DNA of 40,960 bases from a virus. Location of the stretch: the IMG/VR virus record IMGVR_UViG_3300020122_000428, positions 1 to 40,960 of that record. The stretch is one strand, 5' to 3'. Made by a program: the position numbers and the translations under genes. Positions 17,501-24,471 of the stretch are shown here, piece after piece. Within the stretch, counting starts at the first letter, position 1. Each line of letters begins with the position of its first letter. The notes under the pieces are model-generated. The model saw only the letters and a program-made list of their open reading frames with translations. It was not told where the DNA came from and did not search any database.

Positions 17501-18460
17501 TTCGAGCTACAGCGCTTACAGATCAACTACCTGTATCAGCAGTACAAGGCGCTGGGGCTCGTCTCCGCGGCGGTCCAGGTCATCCTCGACGAGGCTCTCG
17601 CCAAGATCAATGCGTTCGACAGCTCGAAGGTGGGGGCGGCAGCAGCCGGCCCGGCGCCGGGCGAGACCCCGGGAAGCGCGGGGCTCTCCCCCGCCGAGTA
17701 CGCCGCTGCGGTGGCGGCCGACAAGGCGCGCTACCTGGGGACGATCACGGGGGCGGCAGGGGGGGCCGGCCTCACGGCCGACCAGGCCCTCCAAGGCCTG
17801 GCTCAGTACGAGCTCGCGCAGCAGAGCCAGCTCGCCCAGCAGATCGCCAAGGTCAACGCCGACTTCGCTTCCTACCGGGCCGTCCTGGGGGACACCGCCC
17901 AGGTCCAGCGGGACTATGCCCTGGCCCTCCGGAGCGTCATCACGGGGGCGCTGCAGCCGCTCCAGAGCTTCCTCGACGGGCTGAATACGAGCCAGTTCTC
18001 CCCTCTGAAAGCGCTCGACCAGCTGGCGGCGAGCCAGCAGACGTTCGAGAAGGCGATCGCCGCCGTCCAGGGCGGCGACTTGGCCCACCTGGGGGACTTG
18101 ACCAGTTACGCCCAGGCGTACCTCCAGCAGGCGCTCTCCTCGCTCCCCGTGGGGTCCGACGAATACAAGAGGATCGAGGCGCGGGTCGAGGCGGAGGTCC
18201 GGGCGATCCTGGCGCAGTACGGGAGCACCGCCCCCCCGCCTGCCGGGGGTCCGGGGGCGGCACCCCCGCCGGGGGGCACCCCGCCCGCTCCGCCGCCGGT
18301 GGACGTGAAGCCGGTCGTGGACGCGGTGCGGGACGTTGCCGCGGACCAGCTCGTCGAGTTGAAGGAAATCACCCGGAACACCCGGGAGACCCAGCAGGAG
18401 GTCTACGCGCTCCGGCGGCGGCTGGACGATCCGGTCACGGTTTTCGAGCGGGTGTCGTAG
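11588..18460 (+). CDS. tail tape measure protein, 2290 aa
   Basis: By far the largest gene. Residues about 30-300 are Ala/Gln-rich coiled coil. Residues about 314-560 match the TP901-type tape measure core (EESLTRLRTLVGLNAQEVEGF..., SADENAKALFAVTSSGL, GVSFAQVGAAVASMTRLGLS). About 660-730 are hydrophobic segments, about 760-1330 coiled coil, and around 1394-1440 a Gly-zipper hydrophobic stretch (TIVGGIVGAIVGYFVGNV) that could insert into membrane during DNA entry. More helices follow, with a Pro/Gly linker near 2220. It sets tail length; at roughly 0.15 nm per residue it would specify about 340 nm. This length marks a long-tailed virus. Confidence 0.93.
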   Translation: MADGEFDVVLAIIPEGQDEAAAKTNTLTEAVRQGGEASKGASAAADQLSAADLRRVEALAATVQAMQRQMAATAEVQRQQILLAQQVQQATGASAVEMARANQVAANVQGLRDRTAVMQAQLEVARQGPEAERAWAAAEALRLQIAATGAAPGSPGVASAEAELVAQERLAQELAAITAARERDAGAAAAEAAAQRQLSSVLSSLQGATAQTAERTAAERQGVAAVTAYNTQLATRNALLQAGVAEVGAQGQLVILNEEGAAAIQHQVAALEAERAALGQVIAAQAEVSVAWQLLSGVMDSVLQAGKWLILYGGLIKIWQAIKDAVEETIKLEESLTRLRTLVGLNAQEVEGFRSAIHAIALETGQSADENAKALFAVTSSGLRGEQALLALRASAEGAAIGLGDQTTVARAATAAMVAYGAGNLSAKGALDVIIATAREGNVSVDQLAGSFGRVIPVAATVGVSFAQVGAAVASMTRLGLSADEAVTALRGTLTALTLKEAKGADAALKSVGYSLDALKASIHEKGLAQALVELVQKFGGNEEALAKIIPNVRALTEVLGNAKSQAGEYVAIQERVNSAIGHATDDAFKLVQADPAFVFRQTKTAVAELAMSLVEGLLPQLVAVAQRIKEAATSGDFKGFSETISVAFRVVVVAGEAVSLVLSNLPIAIAAVTVAMIANGSAATAWGTLVTSLSARLEALWATIAANPFGALAVAIGVALIAINKLVDASRAADQAFLDSVAKENQTSVALGHLAASYLTVAQAARQAATDRERASVAGAIAAGSPVVLKAGDASFEGQLEAISQRYRDQVAAAHGAKEAIAAAEAARKADTSALQAHQQALIDDEAAALSNRQEALRGVALQYAAANDRLQQLRDAYANPLAQRKGQEIAPGQIHVQLEQAQQDVQHLGNVVKVWSQQVALGTVALDAQRKQLDASRRTHDDHTAGVVKATHAAENARFEIEKGIAARELAARSAAVLASAELQGAEAVRQATIVAQADALIEADRQRAKKAGIELTALQEQRIRASTAALSDANQIARLNQQIFASGEADHAAAVTNEAKLADAQARNTLASQLAAAQLQVENAQLKNGIPLWDERVRQLVAEAQARVLANAQTDIAVANAKRDLDFAIAQRQAAADLADARNQNLEASTALADQLEIENRVASEGAVLDKKRTAEIAAQVIGRHLDIDQKKTDITVTKELQAQTLALAQAEAKFRDEQSYRSAVHSLGQDAADSLQKYGLLSAATQVLAIHQEALHLVQQKGETRTLEQLEAELTLRQKQLNDQARGFAQEELHTAARAKLYTDLAAVFDQIGSAAGGTATKLGQVAIALSGLASALANAGLSAKKWSAEWASAIVGVVGQVGALFKAFDVGGSQNTGGASQFGGKLPGNYAGAGTIVGGIVGAIVGYFVGNVAAGAQIGAALGGVLGAMITKAGDSASAALTTGGVVSVEEVSTQLSGAVRDTLLNIFKGLNLELAKLGLVLSELPLIDVKIRDNVVRVVVGTIVRTFSSMQDAISFGVSEALRQAGTIGSRLAPEVVAALKHSTATDLAGLEADIKFAQDLANYGVRSVVLAIDKSVSDFYVAMQRAAQLGIDSTKEIARFRDELQAQKDALLGIDKTESPEDRLRRDAAAFDQRALLLQSQAELDKANLLVKKADLLQEEAFAKAQFQLLIVKGQTAKARLEIDQKEYEAQLAVLQGLAAALEAVDVAIATTQGILDSIILITDDEINQALARLRNIGTHGGGATGPSPVEQMNAELEKLSRTNLPTAVNAVIDLGLQLADLTKRTKDAHASEELLAKARQALIDQAKAQILDPVRGSLLPGQGGTFGQTQAQQAAAAADKAFADAEAAQRKLIETTGQRAIAFWQLQDAHLRALNVLTEQDIAGLNLPMEATRKKVSDLRDSLGFLWEMFGRGALAADRFVEVLAQLQEQTGNELLGLAQGLLSTIGDTEEAAKVKHALDVASFELQRLQINYLYQQYKALGLVSAAVQVILDEALAKINAFDSSKVGAAAAGPAPGETPGSAGLSPAEYAAAVAADKARYLGTITGAAGGAGLTADQALQGLAQYELAQQSQLAQQIAKVNADFASYRAVLGDTAQVQRDYALALRSVITGALQPLQSFLDGLNTSQFSPLKALDQLAASQQTFEKAIAAVQGGDLAHLGDLTSYAQAYLQQALSSLPVGSDEYKRIEARVEAEVRAILAQYGSTAPPPAGGPGAAPPPGGTPPAPPPVDVKPVVDAVRDVAADQLVELKEITRNTRETQQEVYALRRRLDDPVTVFERVS

Positions 18461-18466
18461 GGAGGC

Positions 18467-18742
18467 TTACGTCGGATCGGCATCCTCAAAAACGTGGAAG
18501 ACGAGAGGCCCGCCGGATAGCTGGAAGGTGCCGATGTAGCGCTCTGCCTCGGCCTCGTCCGCAGGGTGGCTGGTCCCGTAGACCAAGATCACCCTATCGC
18601 GCGGGGGGGCATCAACCTCCACGAGCGCCCAGAGACAAGGCGTGTCGCCCTGGACCTGCACCGTCAGGATCTTGGCGCCTTCCGGCATTGGGATCGCCTG
18701 CGCGCCGACGCCCTTAATCGGGTATTTATAGATGGTCTTCAT
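18467..18742 (-). CDS. small conserved-type phage protein, 91 aa
   Basis: Starts MKTIYKYPIKGVGAQAIPMP, a pattern I associate with a widespread small phage protein of unknown function (DUF7352-like). Continuation ILTVQVQGDTPCLWALVEVD is a compact beta fold ending ...FHVFEDADPT. ATG 18742 has a GAGGAGAG site and overlaps the upstream gene by 17 bases. It is the last gene of a leftward three-gene cassette wedged between the rightward tape measure and distal tail genes. Confidence 0.7.
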   Translation of the reverse strand: MKTIYKYPIKGVGAQAIPMPEGAKILTVQVQGDTPCLWALVEVDAPPRDRVILVYGTSHPADEAEAERYIGTFQLSGGPLVFHVFEDADPT

Positions 18743-18974
18743 TCGTTTTCTCTCCTCGTGAATTGGTAGTTTCCCACCCCGCCAGCGCTGCCTCGATCTC
18801 CCCCCGCCGCCGTTCCAGCGCCTCCCGCACCTTCTCTAGTGTCTCCTCGCTCGGCTCTCCGTCCCCCGCCACCCATCGCCGCACGTTGCGATCATGGGTC
18901 GGGATCTCCCGGGCGAGGTTGCGCTGGCCACCGAGGAGGCGGACGGCGAGGAGGATGCGGTCGCGGGGGGTCAT
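18726..18974 (-). CDS. small helix-turn-helix protein, 82 aa
   Basis: MTPRDRILLAVRLLGGQRNLAREIPTHDRNVRRWVAGD: the stretch RNLAREIPTHDRNVRRWVAG has the form of a helix-turn-helix (helix, turn at PTH, recognition helix ending RRW-x-AG) like that of small phage and plasmid regulators. The C terminus (SEETLEKVREALERRRGEIEAAL) is a charged helix. Probably a DNA-binding regulator, perhaps of its own cassette, whose promoter lies at 19475-19503. Weak ribosome site, 14 bases after the previous stop. Confidence 0.65.
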   Translation of the reverse strand: MTPRDRILLAVRLLGGQRNLAREIPTHDRNVRRWVAGDGEPSEETLEKVREALERRRGEIEAALAGWETTNSRGEKTNEDHL

Positions 18975-18988
18975 GGCGCCATAGGTGC

Positions 18989-19426
18989 TTACTCAGGCTC
19001 GACGACTACGATTATTTTATCGTTGCCTATCATGGCCGCCAATTCCTGGAGGGGATCGACATGCAGCCACATCTGGCGCGGCATCGAGCGGATCTCTAAA
19101 TAAGGAAGAAGCCGGGCACCCTGGCAAAAGTCTGTTGCCAACCTGACCATGATGATTTCCAGGGAGGCGGGCCACCCTGGCGACTGTGCGGCCTCCTGAA
19201 GGGCAGCGGTTGGACCGTGCAGCTCTGGATACTGCGAGGTCAACCAATCGGCGGCGGCGCGACAGGCGCGGGGTAATTGGTGCGTCATGAGGTCATCGCC
19301 TGTCAGGAAATTGAGAATTTCGTAGACCCCATCGAAGCCCCGTGACGATACGAGGAGGCCGGTGGTAACCGACAGCAAGTCGCCGAGGTGGAAGTTTTTC
19401 TGTGAAAGCGAGGAATGGTCACTCAT
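18989..19426 (-). CDS. conserved phage protein, DUF7736-like, 145 aa
   Basis: Contains the recognisable run FHLGDLLSVTTGLLVSSRG...GVYEILNFLTGDDLMTHQLPRA, a pattern of a common small phage protein of unknown function (DUF7736-like) found in many unrelated phages. ATG 19426 has GGAGGG 6-7 bases upstream. First gene of the leftward cassette, under a near-consensus promoter. The C-terminal half (EIIMVRLATDFCQGARLLPYLE) is helical. No enzyme motif. Confidence 0.75.
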   Translation of the reverse strand: MSDHSSLSQKNFHLGDLLSVTTGLLVSSRGFDGVYEILNFLTGDDLMTHQLPRACRAAADWLTSQYPELHGPTAALQEAAQSPGWPASLEIIMVRLATDFCQGARLLPYLEIRSMPRQMWLHVDPLQELAAMIGNDKIIVVVEPE

Positions 19427-19447
19427 CGGGGTTTCCCTCCAGATGGC

Positions 19448-19465
19448 CGCCGCTGAATTGCGGCG
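19448..19465 (-). other. 6-bp stem hairpin in the leader of the accessory cassette
   Basis: CGCCGC (19448-19453) and GCGGCG (19460-19465) flank a TGAATT loop, between the leftward -10 box and the start codon at 19426. It could be an operator or a leader hairpin; no further evidence. Confidence 0.35.
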
Positions 19466-19474
19466 ACTGTCCTA

Positions 19475-19503
19475 ATAATAGGCGCGACGGGCCGGGAGGT
19501 CAA
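19475..19503 (-). promoter_or_regulatory. near-consensus leftward promoter of the accessory cassette
   Basis: Read on the minus strand: TTGACC (19503-19498), exactly 17 bases, TATTAT (19480-19475). One mismatch in each box against TTGACA/TATAAT. It drives the three leftward genes ending at 18467 independently of the surrounding rightward late transcription. Confidence 0.75.
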
Positions 19504-19507
19504 GGGG

Positions 19508-19513
19508 TATACT
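19508..19513 (+). promoter_or_regulatory. rightward -10 box (TATACT) before the distal tail gene
   Basis: TATACT lies 9 bases before the TTG start at 19523 and within 10 bases of the leftward -35 box, so the two promoters are back to back. No clear -35 box and no ribosome site. Confidence 0.5.
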
Positions 19514-19522
19514 TCCCCCGTC

Positions 19523-22500
19523 TTGGCCACCAACGCCACCAACTTCCGTGAGTACCCCCGAGGCGCCCAGCCGGGAGACTGGCGGGCGCTCTACGGCGGA
19601 GCGACCGCGGAGCCCTGGCGCGCCCGCTCGGTTGATGGGGACCCGGAGCGCTCGACCTGGCTTGCCGCTCCCGCCGTGGCCGCCAACGAGGTGCTGGCGT
19701 GGACGGTCGCCGAGGCCGAGCCGGGCTTTGCAGACCAGGAAGTCCTCGCCCTCCTCATGGTGCCGGGGAACGTCGCCTGCCGGGTGCTCGCCCTCCGCTC
19801 GGCCGGCTCGATCTTCACCCCCGGCTACATTGTCGTGACGCTCGACCCCTCCGGCCCCACCTTCAGCGTGTCGGACGTCGCCGGGGGGGCCACCGTGCGC
19901 GCCAGCGGGTCGCTCACCGGCTTCCGCGGCTTCGCCCTGTGGTGGGTGCGCTTCCGGGCGAACGGTACCGCCCTGAGCTTCAAGGCGTGGGCGGACGGCA
20001 CTGCCGAGCCGGGGGGATGGACCGCCACCGGGGCGACGACGATCACCGCGGCCGGCCCGATCGGCATCGTCCGCCAGGCCGATGGGTTCGGCCCGGAGAT
20101 TTACTTCTTCTCGTATGGGACCGGGGGGGACACCGCCCCGGGGCCTTCCGCCATCCCCGCCGGCCTCGCCACCTGGTCTCTCGACCCGGATGCTCAGGTC
20201 GAGATCACGGTGGAGCTCGCGGGCGCCGACGCCATGACCGGCCTCCCGCTCCCGAGCCTCTTCGCCTCGACCCACGGCCGCTTCACCCGCGCCTCGGACT
20301 TCCCCTCGGCCGCCGAGATGCCGGCGCTCCTGCTCGACCCGGGGAGCCTCGCCCTGCGCCTCGCCGAGGACCTGCTCTATGGACCGGCGGATGGGTCCCT
20401 TGGGAAGGTCAAGCTCAAGAACGACCGGAACCAATGGACCAGCCTCATGGACCGGACGCTCGCCGGCTACCGGCTGACCGCCCGGGCCGGGTTGGCCTCT
20501 TGGAGCTCGCACCGCTGGTTCGAGCCGATCTACTCCAGCCTCATGGACGGAGAGCCCCCCCTCCAGGACCAGGTCGAGATCGCTCTCCAGGCCGCTTACG
20601 CCCAGCTCGCGCCCAACCTCTTCGCCTCCCGGTACTCTGGGATCCCCACAGGCTTGCAGCTCAACGGCGCCGGCCACGCCGCTCCCCACCTCACCGCCTA
20701 CGATCTGACCCGCTTCCTGGTGACCGGCAGGCTCAAGGTCGCGGGTGTCCCGGGGGCCGACGTGGGGGTCTGGAAAGGCACCGGCTACACCGCGGAGAAC
20801 TTCTTCTTGGGGGTCGAGGCCGGCACCGGCTACTACATCGCCCGGGCGAGCATCGGCGGGGCGGGGGGAGCGCTCCTCCTCCGCTCCTCAATCCTCGCGG
20901 ATGGCCGGAGCCACCAGCTCGCGTTCGGGGTCGACGCCAAGGCCTCCGCCTACCTCCTGGTGGACGGGGAACCGGTGGTCGAGACGGTCCCCCCCGGCCT
21001 GGTGGACACCCCGGCGGCGGGGGTCGCCTTGGTGGGCTTCACCGGTCAAGCTGTCTTGGATCTCCGGCTCGTCGGCTTCTGCCCCTCGATCGAGGAGGCC
21101 CAAACGATGCTCGCTACCCGGGCGGCGAGCGACGATCCCGGCCTCGTGGGCCTCTGGCCCTGCGATGACGGCGCCGGCCCCACCGCGACCGATTACACCG
21201 CAGCGGGCAACTCGATCGCCCTGGCCGGGACGGCAGGGGTCAACTACACGTGGGTGCCCACCGACCAGGGGGAGGCCGACCAGGCCGGCACCCAGATCCA
21301 GGTCGCTCTCGGGATGATCTACAACGCGCCCGCCCTCCTGACCGACCGCAACCGGCAGCGGGTTCGGCTCGCGGACGGTGCCCTCCCCGGGGTCGTGACG
21401 CTCCGAAGCAAGGGGCAGGTCGTGGCGGCGACGGACGTCGGGGGCGGGGTCTACCAGTTCGGCTCCCTCCAGAGCGAGCCGATCACATGGGACCAGGGGC
21501 CAACCGCGGGCGGGAGCGAGGACCATCTCCGTCTCGCGACGGTCGTCGAGAGCCTCCTGACCGCCCGCGCCGGCTTCACGGAGGACGGCTACGACGCCGT
21601 GGCGACCCGAGCGCTCTCCGCCATCCTCCCCTTCAACGTCTCTTTCTTCGCCCCCGCCGAGGTAGCCGGTCGGGAGGCGCTCGACGGTCTCATGGGGCCG
21701 GTTGGCGCCCACTACCGGCTCGACCGGGACGGGCGGCTCGTCCCCGGGATGCTCCTCCCGCCGGTCTCGCCCGGGCCGGTGCCGGGAGAGGCGGTCCTGG
21801 AGCTGCTCGGTACCGCCGGCCGCTCGCGGGTCGCCTGGGGCGCGACGTCGGCGGACCTCCCCTCGGGGAGCTGGACGATCGCCTTCTGGGTCAAGTCCTT
21901 CGCGATCGACCGCTGGACGCTCGACGGGGATGGGGTCGACCCGTTCCCCTCCTACGGCGCGATCGCCAACAACCTCTCCGCGGCCGGGGGCGGCTACTAC
22001 ATCGGCCTCTACCGGGCGAGCCAGGGCGCGATCGGCTTCAAGATCCCCTTCCTGACCGGCACCTACTTCGTCACCCCGCCGGGCGTCCTTCAGTGGGGCA
22101 TGTGGACGCTCGTGGCCTGCCGCTTCAACTCGGCGACGTCGACGCTCTCGATCTGGGCGGGCCGGCCGGGGGAGACCGTGATCAAGGTTTACGAGCGCCC
22201 CTCGACCACCGGGAGCCCCACCGCCGCCGCCCAGGGTCTCGAGCTGGGCGGGCGGCTCACGGCCGCCGCGCAGGGCTCCCTCGCCGGCTCGATCGCCCAC
22301 TACCAGGTCCGAAACACCGCCCTGTCCGATGCCGCCCTCCAGGCGCTCTTCGCCGCCAACGGGGTGCCGACCCTGCCGGACGCGTCGGTCCTCTTCTACG
22401 CCCCGCTGAACGAAGGGGCGGGCCCGCTGGCGCTCGACCTCATCTCGGGGACGTACGGCCGGATCTGGGGGGCGAGGTGGGCGCCGCGGCTCGTGCTCGA

Positions 22501-23080
22501 CTTCCAGGTCGGGCTCTCGGCCTCGACCTTCAAGGCGAAGACGCTCCGCCCGGCTTGGAACGTCCTCCTCCACTGGGGCCGGAACCTCCACCCGCTCGCG
22601 GACGCCGACTTCTCCCTCCTGGTGACGCCGGACGAGCGCGGGAAGCTCAAGAAGGAGTGGCAAGTCCAGCCAGCCGCGGCTCGAGAGATCAAGGCGGTCC
22701 ACAAGAACTCCCGGGAGATCGGGGGGACCGGCCCGGACGGCACGGGCGAGCTCGACTCGGCCCTGATGGAGCGCTCGGCCGCCGTTCAGACCGCGAGGAC
22801 GCTCCGGATGCGCTTCGCTCCCGGCCTCGTCCAGGGCGCTGTCGAGAACGCTCCCCGTGCTACTCTGTCCATCAACATGACGGACGAGGTGCAGATCTAC
22901 CACCCGGCGCTGCCGGGGTCCCAGGGCGCGGTCTGCCGGGTCGTCGGACTCGCCCCGACCTTCCGGAACCTCCGGAGCGCGATCGACCTCTGGGGGGTGC
23001 GGCTGGTGACCCCGATGATCCTTGACGATGACGGAAACGCCCTTCTGACCGACGATGGGCTGATCCTGGAGGGCGATTAA
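19523..23080 (+). CDS. large distal tail/baseplate protein with two LamG-like domains
   Basis: 1185 aa; TTG start chosen from the TATACT box 9 bases upstream and the MATNATNF start. Two concanavalin-like (LamG) beta-sandwich domains can be read: about 380-530 (DLTRFLVTGRLKVAG...FLGVEAGTGYYIARA...HQLAFGVDAKASAYLLVDG) and about 785-950 (SGSWTIAFWVKSFAID...YIGLYRASQGAIGFKI...MWTLVACRFNSATSTLSIW). They are inserted in a protein whose N- and C-terminal parts look like tail hub/baseplate sequence (for example HWGRNLHPLADADFSLLVTPDERGKLKKEW). LamG folds usually bind glycans, so host-surface binding is likely. It follows the tape measure, where distal tail and hub genes lie. Confidence 0.65.
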   Translation: MATNATNFREYPRGAQPGDWRALYGGATAEPWRARSVDGDPERSTWLAAPAVAANEVLAWTVAEAEPGFADQEVLALLMVPGNVACRVLALRSAGSIFTPGYIVVTLDPSGPTFSVSDVAGGATVRASGSLTGFRGFALWWVRFRANGTALSFKAWADGTAEPGGWTATGATTITAAGPIGIVRQADGFGPEIYFFSYGTGGDTAPGPSAIPAGLATWSLDPDAQVEITVELAGADAMTGLPLPSLFASTHGRFTRASDFPSAAEMPALLLDPGSLALRLAEDLLYGPADGSLGKVKLKNDRNQWTSLMDRTLAGYRLTARAGLASWSSHRWFEPIYSSLMDGEPPLQDQVEIALQAAYAQLAPNLFASRYSGIPTGLQLNGAGHAAPHLTAYDLTRFLVTGRLKVAGVPGADVGVWKGTGYTAENFFLGVEAGTGYYIARASIGGAGGALLLRSSILADGRSHQLAFGVDAKASAYLLVDGEPVVETVPPGLVDTPAAGVALVGFTGQAVLDLRLVGFCPSIEEAQTMLATRAASDDPGLVGLWPCDDGAGPTATDYTAAGNSIALAGTAGVNYTWVPTDQGEADQAGTQIQVALGMIYNAPALLTDRNRQRVRLADGALPGVVTLRSKGQVVAATDVGGGVYQFGSLQSEPITWDQGPTAGGSEDHLRLATVVESLLTARAGFTEDGYDAVATRALSAILPFNVSFFAPAEVAGREALDGLMGPVGAHYRLDRDGRLVPGMLLPPVSPGPVPGEAVLELLGTAGRSRVAWGATSADLPSGSWTIAFWVKSFAIDRWTLDGDGVDPFPSYGAIANNLSAAGGGYYIGLYRASQGAIGFKIPFLTGTYFVTPPGVLQWGMWTLVACRFNSATSTLSIWAGRPGETVIKVYERPSTTGSPTAAAQGLELGGRLTAAAQGSLAGSIAHYQVRNTALSDAALQALFAANGVPTLPDASVLFYAPLNEGAGPLALDLISGTYGRIWGARWAPRLVLDFQVGLSASTFKAKTLRPAWNVLLHWGRNLHPLADADFSLLVTPDERGKLKKEWQVQPAAAREIKAVHKNSREIGGTGPDGTGELDSALMERSAAVQTARTLRMRFAPGLVQGAVENAPRATLSINMTDEVQIYHPALPGSQGAVCRVVGLAPTFRNLRSAIDLWGVRLVTPMILDDDGNALLTDDGLILEGD

Positions 23081-23083
23081 GCT

Positions 23084-24397
23084 ATGCCGCGAGGACGCGA
23101 GCTTCCTCTCGACTCGACCCCGGCGGCCGGCGACGTCGTCGTGATTTGGAAGACGACGGGAGTCACCCGGCAGGCAACCCTCGGGAGTCTGCCGGGCGCC
23201 ACGCCTGCCGGAGCGGCGAACCTGGTTCAGGCGACCCCGGACGGCTCCTCGGGGGTTGCCGCGCTCCGGTCCCTGGCGCCCGCCGACCTCCCCGCGGCTT
23301 CCATCTCCGCCAAGGGGGCTGTCACGCTCGCGACACCCTCCTCCGATGTCACGGCCGGTCACGTCGTGCAAGCGAACGACACCAGGCTTTCCAACTCGCG
23401 AACGCCGACCGCACACCACGCCACCCACGAGCCGGGCGGCAGCGACCCCATGGCCGTCGACGCGGTAGCAGCGACCGGCTCGCTCCGGACTCTCGGGACC
23501 GGCGCAACCCAGGCGGCTCCAGGCAACGACTCTCGCCTATCAGACGCCCGGACTCCGACCGCCCACGCCGCCTCCCATAAGAACGGTGGCACGGATGAGG
23601 TCGCGACCTCGACCCCGGCGGCCAACGCGATCCCGAAGGCGGGCTCGGGGGGGACGCTCGCGACTGGCTGGATTCCCACCTTGAACCAGAACACGACCGG
23701 GACCGCGGGCGGGCTCTCCGTGACCAACGATGTCCCGCATGGCGGCACTGGCGTCGCCACCCTCGCCGCCCACGGCGTGGTGCTCGGCAACGGGACCGGC
23801 GCGGTCGCGGTCAGCGGGCCCGGGACGTCCGGGCAGGTGATGACGAGCAACGGGGCGAGCGCTGATCCGACCTTTCAGCCGCTTGTTCCCTCCCAATTGG
23901 GCTCCGGCACTGCTGACTCGACCAAAGTACTTCGCGGTAACCAAGCATGGGCGAAATATCAAACGGTATACAAGAGCGCGGATGAAAGTGTCACCAGCTC
24001 GGTCACTCTTCAGAACGATGACCACTTATCCGTCACGCTTTCGTCTGGTTCCATTTATCGGTTCGAGGCTGATTTGAACGTGGACGTTGCGCCCGCGGGT
24101 GGCGGAATCCAGGTGGCTTTAACCGGAACGGCGACAGCGACGCATTTCATTGTCACCGCTCAATTTTTCGGACTCGAAGGTGGGGGATCGCTGTCGCACG
24201 TGCGGCAATTTGGCCTCAACACCGCGATGGGTGATCCGATCAGCACCGGAGATAGTCAAGCGTACGTCCATCTTGCCGGCTCGATAGAAGTCAACGCTGG
24301 CGGAACCTTTCGCCTCGCTTGGGCCCAGCAAATCTCGAATGCGAGCGCCACAAAGGTGCTTCGCGGCTCAACTATCACAGTCGAAGAGATTTTTTAG
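23084..24397 (+). CDS. tail fibre protein, 437 aa
   Basis: Starts ATG 23084, three bases after the previous stop. The shaft contains a clear duplicated unit: NDTRLSNSRTPTAHHATHEP and NDSRLSDARTPTAHAASHKN, each ending GG(S/T)D. The GGTGVATLAAHGVVLGNGTGAV motif is typical of phage fibre shafts (lambda Stf/side-fibre style). The C-terminal ~140 residues (from about KYQTVYKSADESV) form a separate beta-rich head domain. Its DNA is visibly less GC-rich than the shaft, which suggests host-range domain exchange. Confidence 0.8.
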   Translation: MPRGRELPLDSTPAAGDVVVIWKTTGVTRQATLGSLPGATPAGAANLVQATPDGSSGVAALRSLAPADLPAASISAKGAVTLATPSSDVTAGHVVQANDTRLSNSRTPTAHHATHEPGGSDPMAVDAVAATGSLRTLGTGATQAAPGNDSRLSDARTPTAHAASHKNGGTDEVATSTPAANAIPKAGSGGTLATGWIPTLNQNTTGTAGGLSVTNDVPHGGTGVATLAAHGVVLGNGTGAVAVSGPGTSGQVMTSNGASADPTFQPLVPSQLGSGTADSTKVLRGNQAWAKYQTVYKSADESVTSSVTLQNDDHLSVTLSSGSIYRFEADLNVDVAPAGGGIQVALTGTATATHFIVTAQFFGLEGGGSLSHVRQFGLNTAMGDPISTGDSQAYVHLAGSIEVNAGGTFRLAWAQQISNASATKVLRGSTITVEEIF

Positions 24398-24403
24398 TCT
24401 TAG

Positions 24404-24437
24404 CGGTCTGCGATTGAGCAGACCGGAAACGTTCCGG
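24404..24437. other. two overlapping hairpins after the fibre gene
   Basis: CGGTCTGC (24404-24411) pairs perfectly with GCAGACCG (24418-24425) around GATTGA, and CCGGAA (24423-24428) pairs with TTCCGG (24432-24437) around three bases. The two compete for 24423-24425. No T tract follows, so termination is possible but unproven; an attenuator or processing site is the alternative. Confidence 0.45.
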
Positions 24438-24471
24438 CCGCCCGAGCCGCCGGGAGAATTAGGGAGGGAGC

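Noticed and set aside
22853-22880. CCGTGCTACTCT match to the late -10 box
   Set aside because: It lies inside the coding sequence of the distal tail protein with no gene start near it, so probably chance.
19472-23428. Long minus-strand frames (405 and 846 codons) opposite the distal tail gene
   Set aside because: Low-complexity Arg/Gly/Pro sequence mirroring codon bias of the LamG-like tail gene; no start context and no domain.
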